This document shows positions 35,688 through 44,502 of a stretch of 64,000 nucleotides of DNA, piece by piece; within the stretch, counting starts at the first letter, position 1; every line of letters begins with the position of its first letter. Origin of the DNA: Chryseobacterium ginsenosidimutans (GTDB lineage: Bacteria > Bacteroidota > Bacteroidia > Flavobacteriales > Weeksellaceae); the NCBI RefSeq assembly GCF_024807225.1, contig NZ_JANUCO010000001.1, forward strand, positions 2,790,001-2,854,000. Direction: 5' to 3'. A model generated the notes under the pieces. That model did not search any database and had not been told where the DNA came from. It worked only from the letters and a program-made list of their open reading frames with translations. The position numbers and the translations under genes were made by a program.

Positions 35688-36293
35688 CTATCCTAAAACG
35701 GTCACGCCTTTCTGAATCATTTCGTAGATCGCGTCTCTTCCATTATCAGGTTTTACGTTGACAGCACGCGTTCCGTTAAAATGAAGACAAGTAACATACC
35801 CGCTTGCAACCGCATCTGTACACGTAAATTTTACACAATAATCCATTGCTAAACCTACAATTTCCAATAATTGGATATCGTGATATTTTAAGAAATCATC
35901 CAAACCGGTTTTCATAAAATGGTTGTTGTCCTGAAAACCGCTGTATGCATCAATTTCAGTATTTTTTCCTTTCTGGATAACGTGAGTTACTTTATCTCTA
36001 TTTAAATCTTTATGAAATTCTGCCCCGAAAGTCCCCTGAACACAATGATCTGGCCACATAAACTGCGGAACACCATTCAGAATAATACTTTCGCCGACAT
36101 TTCTGCCATTGTTGCTGGCAAAACTTTTATGATTTGCAGGATGCCAATCCTGAGTTAAAACAATTTGATCATACTCATTTTCTTCCATTAGAGCATTGAT
36201 GTACGGAATCACTTCATTTGCACCCGGAACAGCCAATGCGCCACCTTCACAAAAATCATTCTGTACATCTACGATTATTAACGCTTTTTTCAT
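35688..36293 (-). CDS. pncA: Nicotinamidase/pyrazinamidase
   Basis: A 201-residue cysteine hydrolase that deamidates nicotinamide in NAD salvage. Asp10 in IVDVQNDFCEGGALAVPGA, the metal-site DWHPANHKSF and the nucleophile Cys in GLAMDYCVKFTC are visible. Normal length and stand-alone. Its upstream DNA carries one copy of a ~77-bp repeat found again at 38093. Confidence 0.93.
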   Translation of the reverse strand: MKKALIIVDVQNDFCEGGALAVPGANEVIPYINALMEENEYDQIVLTQDWHPANHKSFASNNGRNVGESIILNGVPQFMWPDHCVQGTFGAEFHKDLNRDKVTHVIQKGKNTEIDAYSGFQDNNHFMKTGLDDFLKYHDIQLLEIVGLAMDYCVKFTCTDAVASGYVTCLHFNGTRAVNVKPDNGRDAIYEMIQKGVTVLG

Positions 36294-36303
36294 AATTAAA
36301 ATT

Positions 36304-36380
36304 CTCGAATTATTGATAAATTTACGAAAACTACCCTCAAAAATTTATCCAAAATTTAATTATCGGACAAATCGGCATTT
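36304..36380 (+). repeat. 77-bp repeat, copy A (upstream of pncA)
   Basis: Begins CTCGAATT and ends with ATCGGACAAATCGGCATTT. The last 19 bases are identical to copy B at 38093-38169 and the rest is similar with small differences. On the pncA strand it covers the probable promoter region. Confidence 0.7.
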
Positions 36381-36430
36381 AGATAAATAATTATTGACTC
36401 ATATTTTATAGATATTAAACTGTTGTTCAA

Positions 36431-36590
36431 TCGCAAAGACGCAAATTATAATTAGCATGCATATTATAAGACACAAGAATTTTATCTGGGATAAAATTGA
36501 AAACGTTTCAAACCAAGCTTTTGCTAAAAATCTTTGATTTTCTTGCGCCTTAAAACAGTATCGAGATTAAAAAAAATTGCGCCTTTGCGA
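36431..36590 (+). repeat. 160-bp element with terminal inverted repeats
   Basis: The ends TCGCAAAGACGCAA and TTGCGCCTTTGCGA are inverted repeats with one mismatch. The interior has a further TTGCGCCTT at ~36543 and no ORF. It fills most of the gap between pncA and the helicase gene and looks like a small non-autonomous repeat. Confidence 0.65.
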
Positions 36591-36662
36591 TTTTCCAACA
36601 AAAAAAATTATTTATTAAAGCTGAATATTTTTACTTAATAATTTAGCTAAATTTCAATAGCT

Positions 36663-36670
36663 TATCTTTG
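36663..36670 (+). promoter_or_regulatory. Promoter -7 box for the DEAD-box helicase gene
   Basis: TATCTTTG matches TAnnTTTG 18 nt before the ATG at 36689. Confidence 0.65.
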
Positions 36671-36688
36671 CAGTAAATTAAGTATTTT

Positions 36689-37831
36689 ATGTCATTTGAA
36701 TCGTTAGGATTATCACACAATATTATTCGTTCTGTCAACAAATTAGGTTATTTGAAGCCGTTTCCGATTCAGGAGCAGGCTGTTCCTGTTATTCTGCAGG
36801 GAAAAGATTTAATGGGAATTGCGGAGACAGGTTCCGGGAAAACGGCTTGTTTTGTGATGCCTATTTTAGAGAAATTACAAAATGCGGAAGTTAAGAAAGA
36901 CCGTAATGTTCAGGTTTTAATATTGGTTCCTACGCGAGAATTGGCGATTCAGATTGATGAAGTTTTCAGAGCTTTTACAGAAAATTTAAAGCGTGAAATC
37001 CGTACAATGGCTGTCTATGGCGGTGTTTCTATCAATCCGCAGATGAAAGGAATGTTTGGCGTTGAAGTTCTTATCGCGACTCCGGGACGTTTATTGGATT
37101 TAATTGATCATAAGGCGTTGAGTATTTCAGGAATTAAGCATTTGGTGATTGATGAGGCGGATAAAATGTTTCAGTTAGGTTTTGGCGAAGAAATGAATAA
37201 GCTTTTCGCTTTGATGCCTGTTGCAAAGCAAACGACTTTGTTTTCAGCGACTTTAAATGATAAAGTTTCTGAAATGAAGGAACGTTTATCTCTCAATCCT
37301 GTAATGATTGAAATTAAAAAAGAAGAAGTTGAAATTGAGGATATCGAGCAATTGGCATATCACGTTTCTCCAGAAAATAAAGGTCCGTTTTTGCGTTATT
37401 TAATTAAAGAAAAAAAGGTTGAAAAAGCGTTGATCTTTGTTGCATCCACAAGATCAGCAGATAATCTGGTTGAAAAACTTAAAAAGAATAAAATAAAAGC
37501 AGTCGCAATTCACAGTCAGAAATCGCAGGGTGCAAGAAGAAATAATTTGGAAGAATTTAAAGTAAACGGCGCCCAGATCTTGGTTGCTACAGACTTAATC
37601 GGTCGTGGTATCCACATCGAATCGTTGCCTTGTGTTATCAATTACGAGTTGCCGCGTTCGCCTTTAGATTACATCCACCGTATCGGTAGAACGGGTCGTG
37701 CAGGTGAAAAAGGAACTGCGATCAGCATTCTGACGGACGACGAATTACAGCATTTCAGAGTGATTCAAAAGAAAATGGGAAAGAAGGTAACTTTACAAAG
37801 AACAGAAGATATTGATTTGCATGGTTATTAA
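36689..37831 (+). CDS. DEAD-box RNA helicase
   Basis: A 380-residue RhlE-like helicase core. Q-motif at the N-terminus (GYLKPFPIQEQAVP), Walker A AETGSGKT, motif Ia PTRELAIQ, DEAD box VIDEADKMF, SAT motif FSATLN, and motif VI HRIGRTGRAG. It ends soon after the core, without the long basic tail of many RhlE proteins. It probably helps rRNA maturation or cold adaptation. A terminator follows. Confidence 0.93.
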   Translation: MSFESLGLSHNIIRSVNKLGYLKPFPIQEQAVPVILQGKDLMGIAETGSGKTACFVMPILEKLQNAEVKKDRNVQVLILVPTRELAIQIDEVFRAFTENLKREIRTMAVYGGVSINPQMKGMFGVEVLIATPGRLLDLIDHKALSISGIKHLVIDEADKMFQLGFGEEMNKLFALMPVAKQTTLFSATLNDKVSEMKERLSLNPVMIEIKKEEVEIEDIEQLAYHVSPENKGPFLRYLIKEKKVEKALIFVASTRSADNLVEKLKKNKIKAVAIHSQKSQGARRNNLEEFKVNGAQILVATDLIGRGIHIESLPCVINYELPRSPLDYIHRIGRTGRAGEKGTAISILTDDELQHFRVIQKKMGKKVTLQRTEDIDLHGY

Positions 37832-37848
37832 TGCATGAATTTAAATAT

Positions 37849-37883
37849 AAAAGCTCCAATTTTAGTCGAATTGGAGCTTTTTT
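37849..37883 (+). terminator. Terminator of the helicase gene
   Basis: AAAAGCTCCAAT and ATTGGAGCTTTTTT form a 12-bp stem around a 9-nt loop, ending in T residues. Confidence 0.88.
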
Positions 37884-37983
37884 AATTTAAACTTAAAAGC
37901 ACAATCTCTTAATTTTAATAATTCATTCATTTATTTACAAAACAGCAGTTTACAAAAGAATAAAAATCAAAGATTTTAAAAAA

Positions 37984-38060
37984 CTAATGCGTTCTTATTT
38001 GCGGTTTAGTGATGATCTTAAAATATCTAATGTGTTATTCTTTTGTGACTTTTGCGGTTA
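37984..38060 (+). repeat. Imperfect direct repeat in the helicase-38171 gap
   Basis: CTAATGCGTTCTTATTTGCGGTT (37984) recurs in expanded form at 38027 (CTAATGTGTTATTC, then TTTTGCGGTT). There is no gene in 37832-38170; it also contains a terminator and copy B of the 77-bp repeat. Confidence 0.5.
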
Positions 38061-38092
38061 AAATAAAAGTTTAAACAAGTCCGTTTAAAACT

Positions 38093-38169
38093 CTCGAATT
38101 TTTAATAAATTTACCCAAAACTAATATTCAAAAATTGTCTAGAATATAATATCGGACAAATCGGCATTT
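38093..38169 (+). repeat. 77-bp repeat, copy B (abuts the gene at 38171)
   Basis: Same ends as copy A (CTCGAATT to CGGCATTT) with a perfect 19-nt 3' identity. Here it runs to 2 nt before the ATG of the unknown gene, so it would supply that gene's promoter region. Confidence 0.7.
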
Positions 38170-38170
38170 T

Positions 38171-38794
38171 ATGAAAGAATTTACCATTGTTCGTGGATTA
38201 TTTGATACCAGAAAACGATCATTAATCATCAACGAAAATTTTATAAAATTTGAAAATAAGGATCAGATTGATGATCTTTTTACTGTTATTAATAAAGAAG
38301 ATATTGCCGGACTTCGCTACGGAATTCATTTTATCAACGGATACCGAATGACAATAGGAAGAGAATATCAAATTTTTATCAGAACGCATTCAAATAAAGA
38401 ACTCAAGATATTTTTTAAACTTTTTTACGGAAGAAAATTAAACGAAAAACATCAGTTATACTGTGATATTATTGATGGATTGTGGGACAACTTTATCGAC
38501 GATATGGTAGGTCATTATCTTGAAAAGTTTGATAAAAATGAAGAATTCAGCATTGCAGGAATTGATATTTTAAAGGATAGAATTAAATTTGATAAAAAAG
38601 AGATCTTATTTGAAGATTTAGAAATAAAAAAATACCGTCATCACTTTATGATTTTCTCAAAAGAAGATCATTATAAAAACAAAATGCTGTATTATTTAAA
38701 AGACAAAGACGCTGTCATTTTACTTAGCGTACTAACCAATATAATTAAAAATGAACAACTTAGAACAAAAGAGATTTCCGATAGGGCAGTTTGA
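38171..38794 (+). CDS. Protein of unknown function, possible tandem PH-like fold
   Basis: A 207-residue protein with no signal peptide or membrane segment. Two beta-rich halves (residues 1-85 and ~120-195) each look like pleckstrin-homology-like folds, but this is judged only by pattern: alternating strands such as RSLIINENFIKFENK and DRIKFDKKEILFED. It is the first gene of an overlapping cluster. Its end overlaps the YfiT-type gene by 44 nt, an unusually long overlap. Confidence 0.6.
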   Translation: MKEFTIVRGLFDTRKRSLIINENFIKFENKDQIDDLFTVINKEDIAGLRYGIHFINGYRMTIGREYQIFIRTHSNKELKIFFKLFYGRKLNEKHQLYCDIIDGLWDNFIDDMVGHYLEKFDKNEEFSIAGIDILKDRIKFDKKEILFEDLEIKKYRHHFMIFSKEDHYKNKMLYYLKDKDAVILLSVLTNIIKNEQLRTKEISDRAV

Positions 38795-39287
38795 AGCACC
38801 TGAAAATATCTGCGATATCAAACTCGATGAATATATTAAAGTAATCAGAGATTTTCCGGGAAAATTGAAAAATCTGATCGAAGATTTTAACGACGATCAA
38901 CTCGACACCCAATACAGAGAAGGCGGCTGGACAGTGAGACAGGTTGTAAACCATCTTGCGGACAGTCATATCAATAGTTTTACGCGTTTTAAATTGGCTC
39001 TTACAGAAGATAATCCGACGATAAAACCTTATGATGAGGCAAAATGGGCAGAACTTCAGGACAGCTTGAATATGCCTATAAAACCAACCATGAGAATGCT
39101 TAAAGGAACGCATCAGAGATGGGCTGCTTTATTAAAAAGCATGACCAATAAGCACTTTGAAAGAACTTTTCATCATCCTGAACAAAATAAAAATTACGAT
39201 CTTAGAACTTGTCTTGCATTGTATGTTTGGCATTGTAATCATCATTTTGCACACATCGAAAATCTGAAGAAAGAAAAAGGTTGGTAA
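38751..39287 (+). CDS. YfiT/DinB-superfamily putative bacillithiol transferase
   Basis: A 178-residue four-helix DinB-fold protein. It has the start PIGQFEAPENI and EGGWTVRQVVNHLADSHIN, with a metal triad suggested by His in NHLADSH and HCNHHFAHIENL. This is the YfiT group (Bacillus YfiT/BstA conjugates bacillithiol to electrophiles). The neighbour YtxJ supports a bacillithiol link. Substrate unknown. Confidence 0.82.
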   Translation: MNNLEQKRFPIGQFEAPENICDIKLDEYIKVIRDFPGKLKNLIEDFNDDQLDTQYREGGWTVRQVVNHLADSHINSFTRFKLALTEDNPTIKPYDEAKWAELQDSLNMPIKPTMRMLKGTHQRWAALLKSMTNKHFERTFHHPEQNKNYDLRTCLALYVWHCNHHFAHIENLKKEKGW

Positions 39288-39742
39288 AGAAAAGTCTCCA
39301 TAATCGAATTTATTTTGAGGAAATCAAAAGCAGAATTTCTAATTTAACTAAAAATTCCCAAGCAAAATGGGGAAAAATGAATGTTGCTCAAATGTTGAGA
39401 CACTGCAATTATGTACTTCAGGTTCCGTTGAAAAAAATAGAACTTCCCAGTGTTAATCATCTCTTTGAAGCGATAGGAATTCTTACCAAATGGGAAATGC
39501 AGATTTTTAATAACGGAATTCCCCGAAATATGCCTACTTTTCAAAAACTTATCGTTAATTTTGAATGTGATTTTGATGAAGAAAAACAAAGTCTTTTAAA
39601 AACACTTGATGAGTACTTGCAGAATTTAAAAAACGAAAACGTACCTGCGCGTCATGTTCTTTTTGGAAAAATGGACAAAAAAGACTGGGGTTTTCTGGAA
39701 TACAAACATCTTAATCATCACTTAAAACAGTTTAGCGTATGA
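39281..39742 (+). CDS. DUF1569 protein (DinB-like)
   Basis: A 153-residue protein. The segments SQAKWGKMNVAQMLRHCNYVLQ and LEYKHLNHHLKQF (last) fit DUF1569, a DinB-like helical bundle with possible metal-binding His. The start is TTG at 39281, overlapping the previous stop by 7 nt; no ATG is available before the conserved region. It is coupled to the genes on both sides. Confidence 0.75.
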   Translation: MVKKSLHNRIYFEEIKSRISNLTKNSQAKWGKMNVAQMLRHCNYVLQVPLKKIELPSVNHLFEAIGILTKWEMQIFNNGIPRNMPTFQKLIVNFECDFDEEKQSLLKTLDEYLQNLKNENVPARHVLFGKMDKKDWGFLEYKHLNHHLKQFSV

Positions 39743-40119
39743 GTTTTTTTGATAAAATATTCGGAGGAAAAGAAGAGGCGAAGGAACAAAAATCATTTTG
39801 GAAAAAAATAGAATCCGAAGAAGATTTAAAGAAAGCTATTGACCATTCATTTCAAAATAAAATTGCAATATTCAAACATTCAACGAGTTGCTTCATCAGC
39901 AAAACGGTATTGAGAAATTTTGAAAAAGAAATAGAAAGCTTAGATGAAAAAGTAGAGTTATATTACTTAGATTTGTTGGCACACAGATCTATCTCCAATA
40001 AAATTGCAGATGATCTTGGAGTAACACACCAAAGCCCGCAATTAATCGTAATAGAAAACGGAAAGGCAATAAGCAACGCTTCACACCAAGATATATCGGC
40101 AGATCAAATTACACGATGA
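39739..40119 (+). CDS. ytxJ: Bacillithiol-system thioredoxin-like protein YtxJ
   Basis: A 126-residue monothiol thioredoxin-fold protein. The active-site region is FKHSTSCFISKT, with a single Cys at residue 51, as in the YtxJ family, which is proposed to remove bacillithiol from proteins. ATG overlaps the DUF1569 stop (ATGA), and the stop overlaps the next gene in the same way. Confidence 0.83.
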   Translation: MSFFDKIFGGKEEAKEQKSFWKKIESEEDLKKAIDHSFQNKIAIFKHSTSCFISKTVLRNFEKEIESLDEKVELYYLDLLAHRSISNKIADDLGVTHQSPQLIVIENGKAISNASHQDISADQITR

Positions 40120-40712
40120 AAAATATTAACAATTATTTAGCCAAAGTTTTAGATGTTCCCTTAGAAAAGGTCAACATGTGCAGTCTGCATTATGAAATGA
40201 AAAAGGTTCCGAAAAACCAGTTTATTTTACAATATGGTGAAGTCTGCAGATACATTTATTTTGTCGAAAAAGGGCTTTTAAAAATGTATTCTATCGACAA
40301 AAACGGGAAGGAGCACATCATTCAGTTTGCTCCCGAAAGTTGGCTGACTTCCGATCGAAGCAGTCTTTATTTCCACGAAAAATCAATTTATTATATTGAA
40401 GCGGTTGAAGATTCTGAGGTGCTTTTGCTACACCCGGATTTTATTAATAAATTGATCGGAGAATTTCCGACCAGTCTTGAGAAAAGTGATATTTTACTTC
40501 AAAAACATATTAAAAGTCTTCAGGACAGAATCAATTCTTTATTAGGCGAAACCGCAGAAGAAAGATACATGAAATTCATTAAAATGTATCCCGATTTGTT
40601 GTTGAGAGTTCCGCAATGGATGATCGCTTCTTATCTGGGAATCACTCCTGAAAGTTTAAGCCGAGTGAGAAAAGAATTAGCTAGAAAAAACTTTGTTCCG
40701 GATAGTAAATAA
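40116..40712 (+). CDS. Crp/Fnr-family regulator in the bacillithiol-type cluster
   Basis: A 198-residue protein with an N-terminal cyclic-nucleotide-binding-like domain (EVCRYIYFVEKGLLKMYSID) and a C-terminal winged HTH (QWMIASYLGITPESLSRVRK). It has no Fe-S cysteine cluster. It is the last gene of a cluster of five overlapping genes and may sense thiol or redox stress and control the cluster. That role is inferred from context. Confidence 0.85.
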   Translation: MKNINNYLAKVLDVPLEKVNMCSLHYEMKKVPKNQFILQYGEVCRYIYFVEKGLLKMYSIDKNGKEHIIQFAPESWLTSDRSSLYFHEKSIYYIEAVEDSEVLLLHPDFINKLIGEFPTSLEKSDILLQKHIKSLQDRINSLLGETAEERYMKFIKMYPDLLLRVPQWMIASYLGITPESLSRVRKELARKNFVPDSK

Positions 40713-40743
40713 ACTGATTTTATAATATAGATTAACCACAATA

Positions 40744-40814
40744 TTTGTCATTCCGTAGGAATCTAAGCAATTTACGTTTAAAAAATTTAGCAGAAATTCC
40801 TACGAAATGACAAA
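40744..40814 (+). repeat. TTTGTCATTC-type dispersed inverted repeat
   Basis: TTTGTCATTCCGTAGGAAT at the left and ATTCCTACGAAATGACAAA at the right form a long inverted repeat with one extra base. Same family as 35593-35672, again between convergent genes; it may act as a terminator for both. Confidence 0.75.
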
Positions 40815-40847
40815 CTTAATTATTAAAGTACAGTCCAAACTTTATCA

Positions 40848-42266
40848 TTAAATCTTATAAACTCTTTTCGCCAAATTCCCAACCTGCCTTAGTTTCGACT
40901 GTGTTTCTTCATTCCATGGCAAACCAAAACAAAGTCTCATACAATTTTCATATTGATTTTGAAGCGTAAACATTCTTCCGGGAGCGATACTTATGTTTTC
41001 TTTAATCGCCAAATCGTACAATTCTGTTGTTTTAATGTTTTTATCAAATTCTACCCAAAGAGATAATCCGCCTTGTGGACGGCTTGTTTTTGTGCCTTCA
41101 GGAAAAGATTCTGCAATGGTATGAACGTAATTCTGATAATTATTCTGCAAAGATTTTCTCATCTGCTGAAGATGTTTTTCATAGCCGTTTTTCATAAAAT
41201 TGGCAACGGTTTCATTCACAATGGAAATCGATGAAGTAGAGTGGAGGAGTTTTAATTTTAAAATTTTATCCTTATATTTTCCGGGAGCAATCCAGCCGAC
41301 GCGATAACCGGGAGCCAATGTTTTTGAAATCGAACTGCAATACAAAACATTTCCTTCTTTATCAAAAGATTTGCAGCATTTCGGACGGTTTGAACCAAAA
41401 TAAAGATCGCCGTAAACATCGTCCTCAATCAAAGGAATATTGTTTTCTGACAAAATTTTCACGACTTCTTTTTTATTTTCATCCGACATCAGGCTTCCCA
41501 AAGGCGCATTGTAATTCGGAATTAAAAGACAGAGATTAATCTTTGGAATTACTTTTTTTAAAGCTTCAATTTCAATTCCCGTTGTAGGGTGAGTCGGAAG
41601 TTCCAACACTTTCAATCCTAAACCATTTGCCAACTGCAAAATCCCCGGATAACACGGACTTTCAATGGCAATCGTATCACCGGGTTTCCCCAAAGCCATT
41701 AAACAAAACGACAACGCATTCATTCCTCCGTTTGTAGTAATTAAGTCATTTTCGTGAAAATTTCCGCCCCATTGCAGAGATCTCAATGCGATCATTCTTC
41801 GAAGCTTCAAATTCCCCTGAATTTCTTCGTATTCTGTTCCGCCTTCTTTCAAAGTTCGGGTCGCATTGATGATCTCTTTTTTAAGTTTTGCTTGTGGTAG
41901 AAGATCTCCAGAAGGAATTCCGATGGAAAAAATCGTTATGTCTTTTTTGCCGATATTCTCATATACTTTATTAATCAGTTCATCCGGTTCGTCATTATTG
42001 GCGATTAATGAGGGTTTACTTACTTCAGATAAAGGCAGTTTTACCGAAAGAATATTGCTCACAAAATAACCTGACTGCGGTTTTGAATCCACCAAAGACT
42101 GCGATTCCAATTCAAGGAAAACACGTTTTGCGGTGTTCATACTGATGTGGTGATCTGTGCATAATTTCCTTACAGAAGGCAGTTTGTCACCTGTTTTTAA
42201 TATTCCTTTTCGGATTTGTGAGGCAATTCCGTTGGCTATTTCCGTATATAAATATTCTTTGTTCAT
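40848..42266 (-). CDS. MocR-type regulator (GntR HTH fused to aminotransferase)
   Basis: A protein of about 472 residues. A GntR winged HTH (residues ~1-70: EIANGIASQIRKGILKTGDK, LPSVRKLC) is joined to a class I aminotransferase-like domain with the PLP Lys region SSISKTLAPGYRVGWI and the LIPNYNAPLG motif. Such proteins sense PLP or amino-acid derivatives. The start at Met 42266 is favoured because a -7 box (TATATTTG, 42286-42293) overlaps the upstream start candidates at 42284 and 42296. It is divergent from an EamA transporter, its probable target. Confidence 0.88.
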   Translation of the reverse strand: MNKEYLYTEIANGIASQIRKGILKTGDKLPSVRKLCTDHHISMNTAKRVFLELESQSLVDSKPQSGYFVSNILSVKLPLSEVSKPSLIANNDEPDELINKVYENIGKKDITIFSIGIPSGDLLPQAKLKKEIINATRTLKEGGTEYEEIQGNLKLRRMIALRSLQWGGNFHENDLITTNGGMNALSFCLMALGKPGDTIAIESPCYPGILQLANGLGLKVLELPTHPTTGIEIEALKKVIPKINLCLLIPNYNAPLGSLMSDENKKEVVKILSENNIPLIEDDVYGDLYFGSNRPKCCKSFDKEGNVLYCSSISKTLAPGYRVGWIAPGKYKDKILKLKLLHSTSSISIVNETVANFMKNGYEKHLQQMRKSLQNNYQNYVHTIAESFPEGTKTSRPQGGLSLWVEFDKNIKTTELYDLAIKENISIAPGRMFTLQNQYENCMRLCFGLPWNEETQSKLRQVGNLAKRVYKI

Positions 42267-42285
42267 TTTTACAACTGTACTCATG

Positions 42286-42336
42286 CAAATATACAAAACT
42301 GAGACTGTGTTTATTTATTGAATCTTAATAATTTTG
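42286..42336. promoter_or_regulatory. Divergent promoters for the MocR and EamA genes
   Basis: On the minus strand TATATTTG at 42286-42293 serves the MocR gene. On the plus strand TAATTTTG at 42329-42336 lies 25 nt before the transporter ATG. Both fit TAnnTTTG. Confidence 0.6.
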
Positions 42337-42360
42337 AAACATTAAATAAGACTTACAAAA

Positions 42361-43245
42361 ATGACAACAAATACAATATCAAAAGATCAGGCTTTACAGG
42401 GATGGATCAACGGTTTTATCGGAGTTTTGCTTTTCAGCGGCTCAATGCCTGCAACAAAATTGGCGGTAATGGAGATGAGTCCGATTTTCGTTACCATTGC
42501 AAGAGCCGGAATTGCCGGAGTTTTGGCGCTCATTGTTTTATTGATTTTTAAAGAAAAACGTCCTGCGAAAGATCAGATTTTCCCGTTATTTTTGGTTTCT
42601 ATTGGTTGTGTGATAGGATTTCCTTTGCTTTCTGCATTGGCTTTGCAGCATTTAACTTCGGCACATTCTATTGTGTTTTTAGGGATGTTGCCATTAATGA
42701 CGGCTTTATTCGGCGTTTTTCGTGGCGGTGAAAGACCACATCCGATATTTTGGTTTTTCTCAATTATCGGAAGCTTATTGGTCATTGGATATGCCGTTTC
42801 ACAAGGGATTTCCGCTTCTCCGATAGGCGATATTCTGATGTTACTGGCTGTGATTTTATGCGGAATGGGCTATGCAGAAGGCGCGAAATTATCGAAAACG
42901 TTGGGAGGATGGCAAGTTATTTCCTGGGCTTTGGTTTTGGCTTTACCATTAATGCTGCCTTTATTTTTTATTTATTTCCCGGGAAATATTGAAACGGTGA
43001 GTTTTCAGGGTTGGTTTGGATTGGGATATATCTCCTTGTTCAGTATGTTTATTGGTTTTATATTTTGGTATAAAGGGTTGGCGCAAGGCGGAATCACAAC
43101 AGTCGGACAATTACAGCTTTTACAGCCATTTTTCGGATTGGGCTTGGCTGCGTATTTTCTTCATGAGCAAGTAAGTATGGGAATGTTGGGTGTGACAATT
43201 GGAGTTATTCTTTGTGTTGCAGGAACGAAGAAATTTGCCAAATAA
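42361..43245 (+). CDS. EamA/DMT-family inner-membrane transporter
   Basis: A 294-residue protein with ten hydrophobic segments in two halves of five, the plan of drug/metabolite transporters. Features include GFIGVLLFSGSMPATKLAV, a mid-protein repeat start (FSIIGSLLVIGYAVSQ) and LLQPFFGLGLAAYFLHEQ near the end. These usually export metabolites such as amino acids. It is transcribed away from a MocR-type regulator. Confidence 0.87.
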   Translation: MTTNTISKDQALQGWINGFIGVLLFSGSMPATKLAVMEMSPIFVTIARAGIAGVLALIVLLIFKEKRPAKDQIFPLFLVSIGCVIGFPLLSALALQHLTSAHSIVFLGMLPLMTALFGVFRGGERPHPIFWFFSIIGSLLVIGYAVSQGISASPIGDILMLLAVILCGMGYAEGAKLSKTLGGWQVISWALVLALPLMLPLFFIYFPGNIETVSFQGWFGLGYISLFSMFIGFIFWYKGLAQGGITTVGQLQLLQPFFGLGLAAYFLHEQVSMGMLGVTIGVILCVAGTKKFAK

Positions 43246-43665
43246 TATACATCAACGAAATGTTTTTAACAAATATTATCCAGAACTTAGGTTATTTATA
43301 TAAAAAATTAAAAGCATTTATTCAGTTTAACGAAATTTTTATTTTAGGCTAAATTTATTTTCAATTTAATTATAATAATTTTAAAATATTAAAAATTATT
43401 ATGAAATAATCATATTTAATTATCAAAAACAAAATATAGGCTTGATATTTGCATTCAAAAAGTAAGACTACAATTTATTTCTACTAAAATGCTTAAACTT
43501 TAATAGAAAAATAAAAATAGTTGCCTGTTAAAGAATAGATTTTACATCGAATAGAAATAATATAAGCGGTTGCAGATTTGGGAATCCTAAAATTTTTGTA
43601 TTATTTTTTACAATATAAGATTTATGGTCTTTTTTTTGTAAAGAATTTTAAGAAAAAACTTAGAT
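43246..43665. other. AT-rich intergenic region with no recognised gene
   Basis: About 420 bp between the EamA transporter and a Crp/Fnr gene. No ORF, tRNA or strong hairpin was seen. It probably contains the promoter of the regulator gene. Confidence 0.5.
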
Positions 43666-44280
43666 ATGAAAACCATAAGCTGCATGAACATTGATTCTGA
43701 AACTCTGTATTCGTTCGGGGCAGAAGACAAGAATTATAAAACCGGAGATACGATTTACAGAGAGGGAGACAATGCGCTTTATTATTATCAGATTGTAACG
43801 GGAAAGGTAAAACAGAACAACTACAATGAAGAAGGGAAAGAATTCATTCATAATATTTTAGGAGAAAAACAGAGCTTTGGAGAGCCAATGATTTTTTTGG
43901 AAAAATTTTACGTTATGAATGCGGTTTGTTTATCTCCAGTTGAAATTATCAGACTTCCCAAAAACAATTTTATCGAGCTTTTAGAGAAAAATCCGAAACT
44001 TTCTATGGAGCTGAATGCTTGTTTATCACAAAGGCTTTACTTTAAGGCAATTATGTTGCAAAGCATGTCTTCTCAAAATCCTATTTTACGATTAAAAGGT
44101 CTTTTAGATTATCTAAAAAGCTATCACGATGGAGATTGTGAACATTGTTTTCATATCGCATTTACCCGACAACAATTGGCAAATCTTATAGGTTTGCGCG
44201 TAGAAACAGTCATTAGAACTTTAAAAAAGATGGAAAAACAAGGAAATCTTAAGATAGATAACCGTAAAATTCTGTACTGA
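43666..44280 (+). CDS. Crp/Fnr-family transcription regulator
   Basis: A 204-residue protein with a cupin-like sensor domain (AEDKNYKTGDTIYREGDNALYY split near residues 19-41) and a C-terminal HTH with FTRQQLANLIGLRVETVIRT, which is the classical Crp/Fnr recognition form. A cysteine pair occurs in DGDCEHCFH, between the two domains, and may be redox or metal active. No upstream FNR box was seen. A dyad follows its stop. Confidence 0.85.
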   Translation: MKTISCMNIDSETLYSFGAEDKNYKTGDTIYREGDNALYYYQIVTGKVKQNNYNEEGKEFIHNILGEKQSFGEPMIFLEKFYVMNAVCLSPVEIIRLPKNNFIELLEKNPKLSMELNACLSQRLYFKAIMLQSMSSQNPILRLKGLLDYLKSYHDGDCEHCFHIAFTRQQLANLIGLRVETVIRTLKKMEKQGNLKIDNRKILY

Positions 44281-44308
44281 TATTTCTTATGACTCAGGTC
44301 ATAGAAAA
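44281..44308 (+). promoter_or_regulatory. Dyad after the Crp/Fnr gene
   Basis: TATTTCTtATGAC-tcag-GTCATaGAAAATA is an imperfect palindrome right after the stop codon. It could be an operator or a weak hairpin; no T-run follows. Confidence 0.4.
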
Positions 44309-44502
44309 TAAAATCTTTTACACGTAAATTTAATGAATGGCTATTTTTTAGAATGATTTTAAATATCTAAAAATTAGAACAATACGAAAGCAAAATTACT
44401 TTTGATAAATAAGAGTAATTAATAAAATCAAGTCAGGTAGAGTTCTCTATGTGGCTTTTTCAAAGTAAAATACCCAAACACACCACTTAAAATATTAAAA
44501 TT

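Noticed and set aside
38751..38794. 44-nt overlap as another frameshift joining the 38171 gene and YfiT
   Set aside because: Both proteins are complete by themselves, and YfiT has a proper ATG before its conserved start.
43246..43665. A hidden small gene or RNA in this gap
   Set aside because: No ORF with a plausible start, no strong hairpin and no tRNA-like arms were found.
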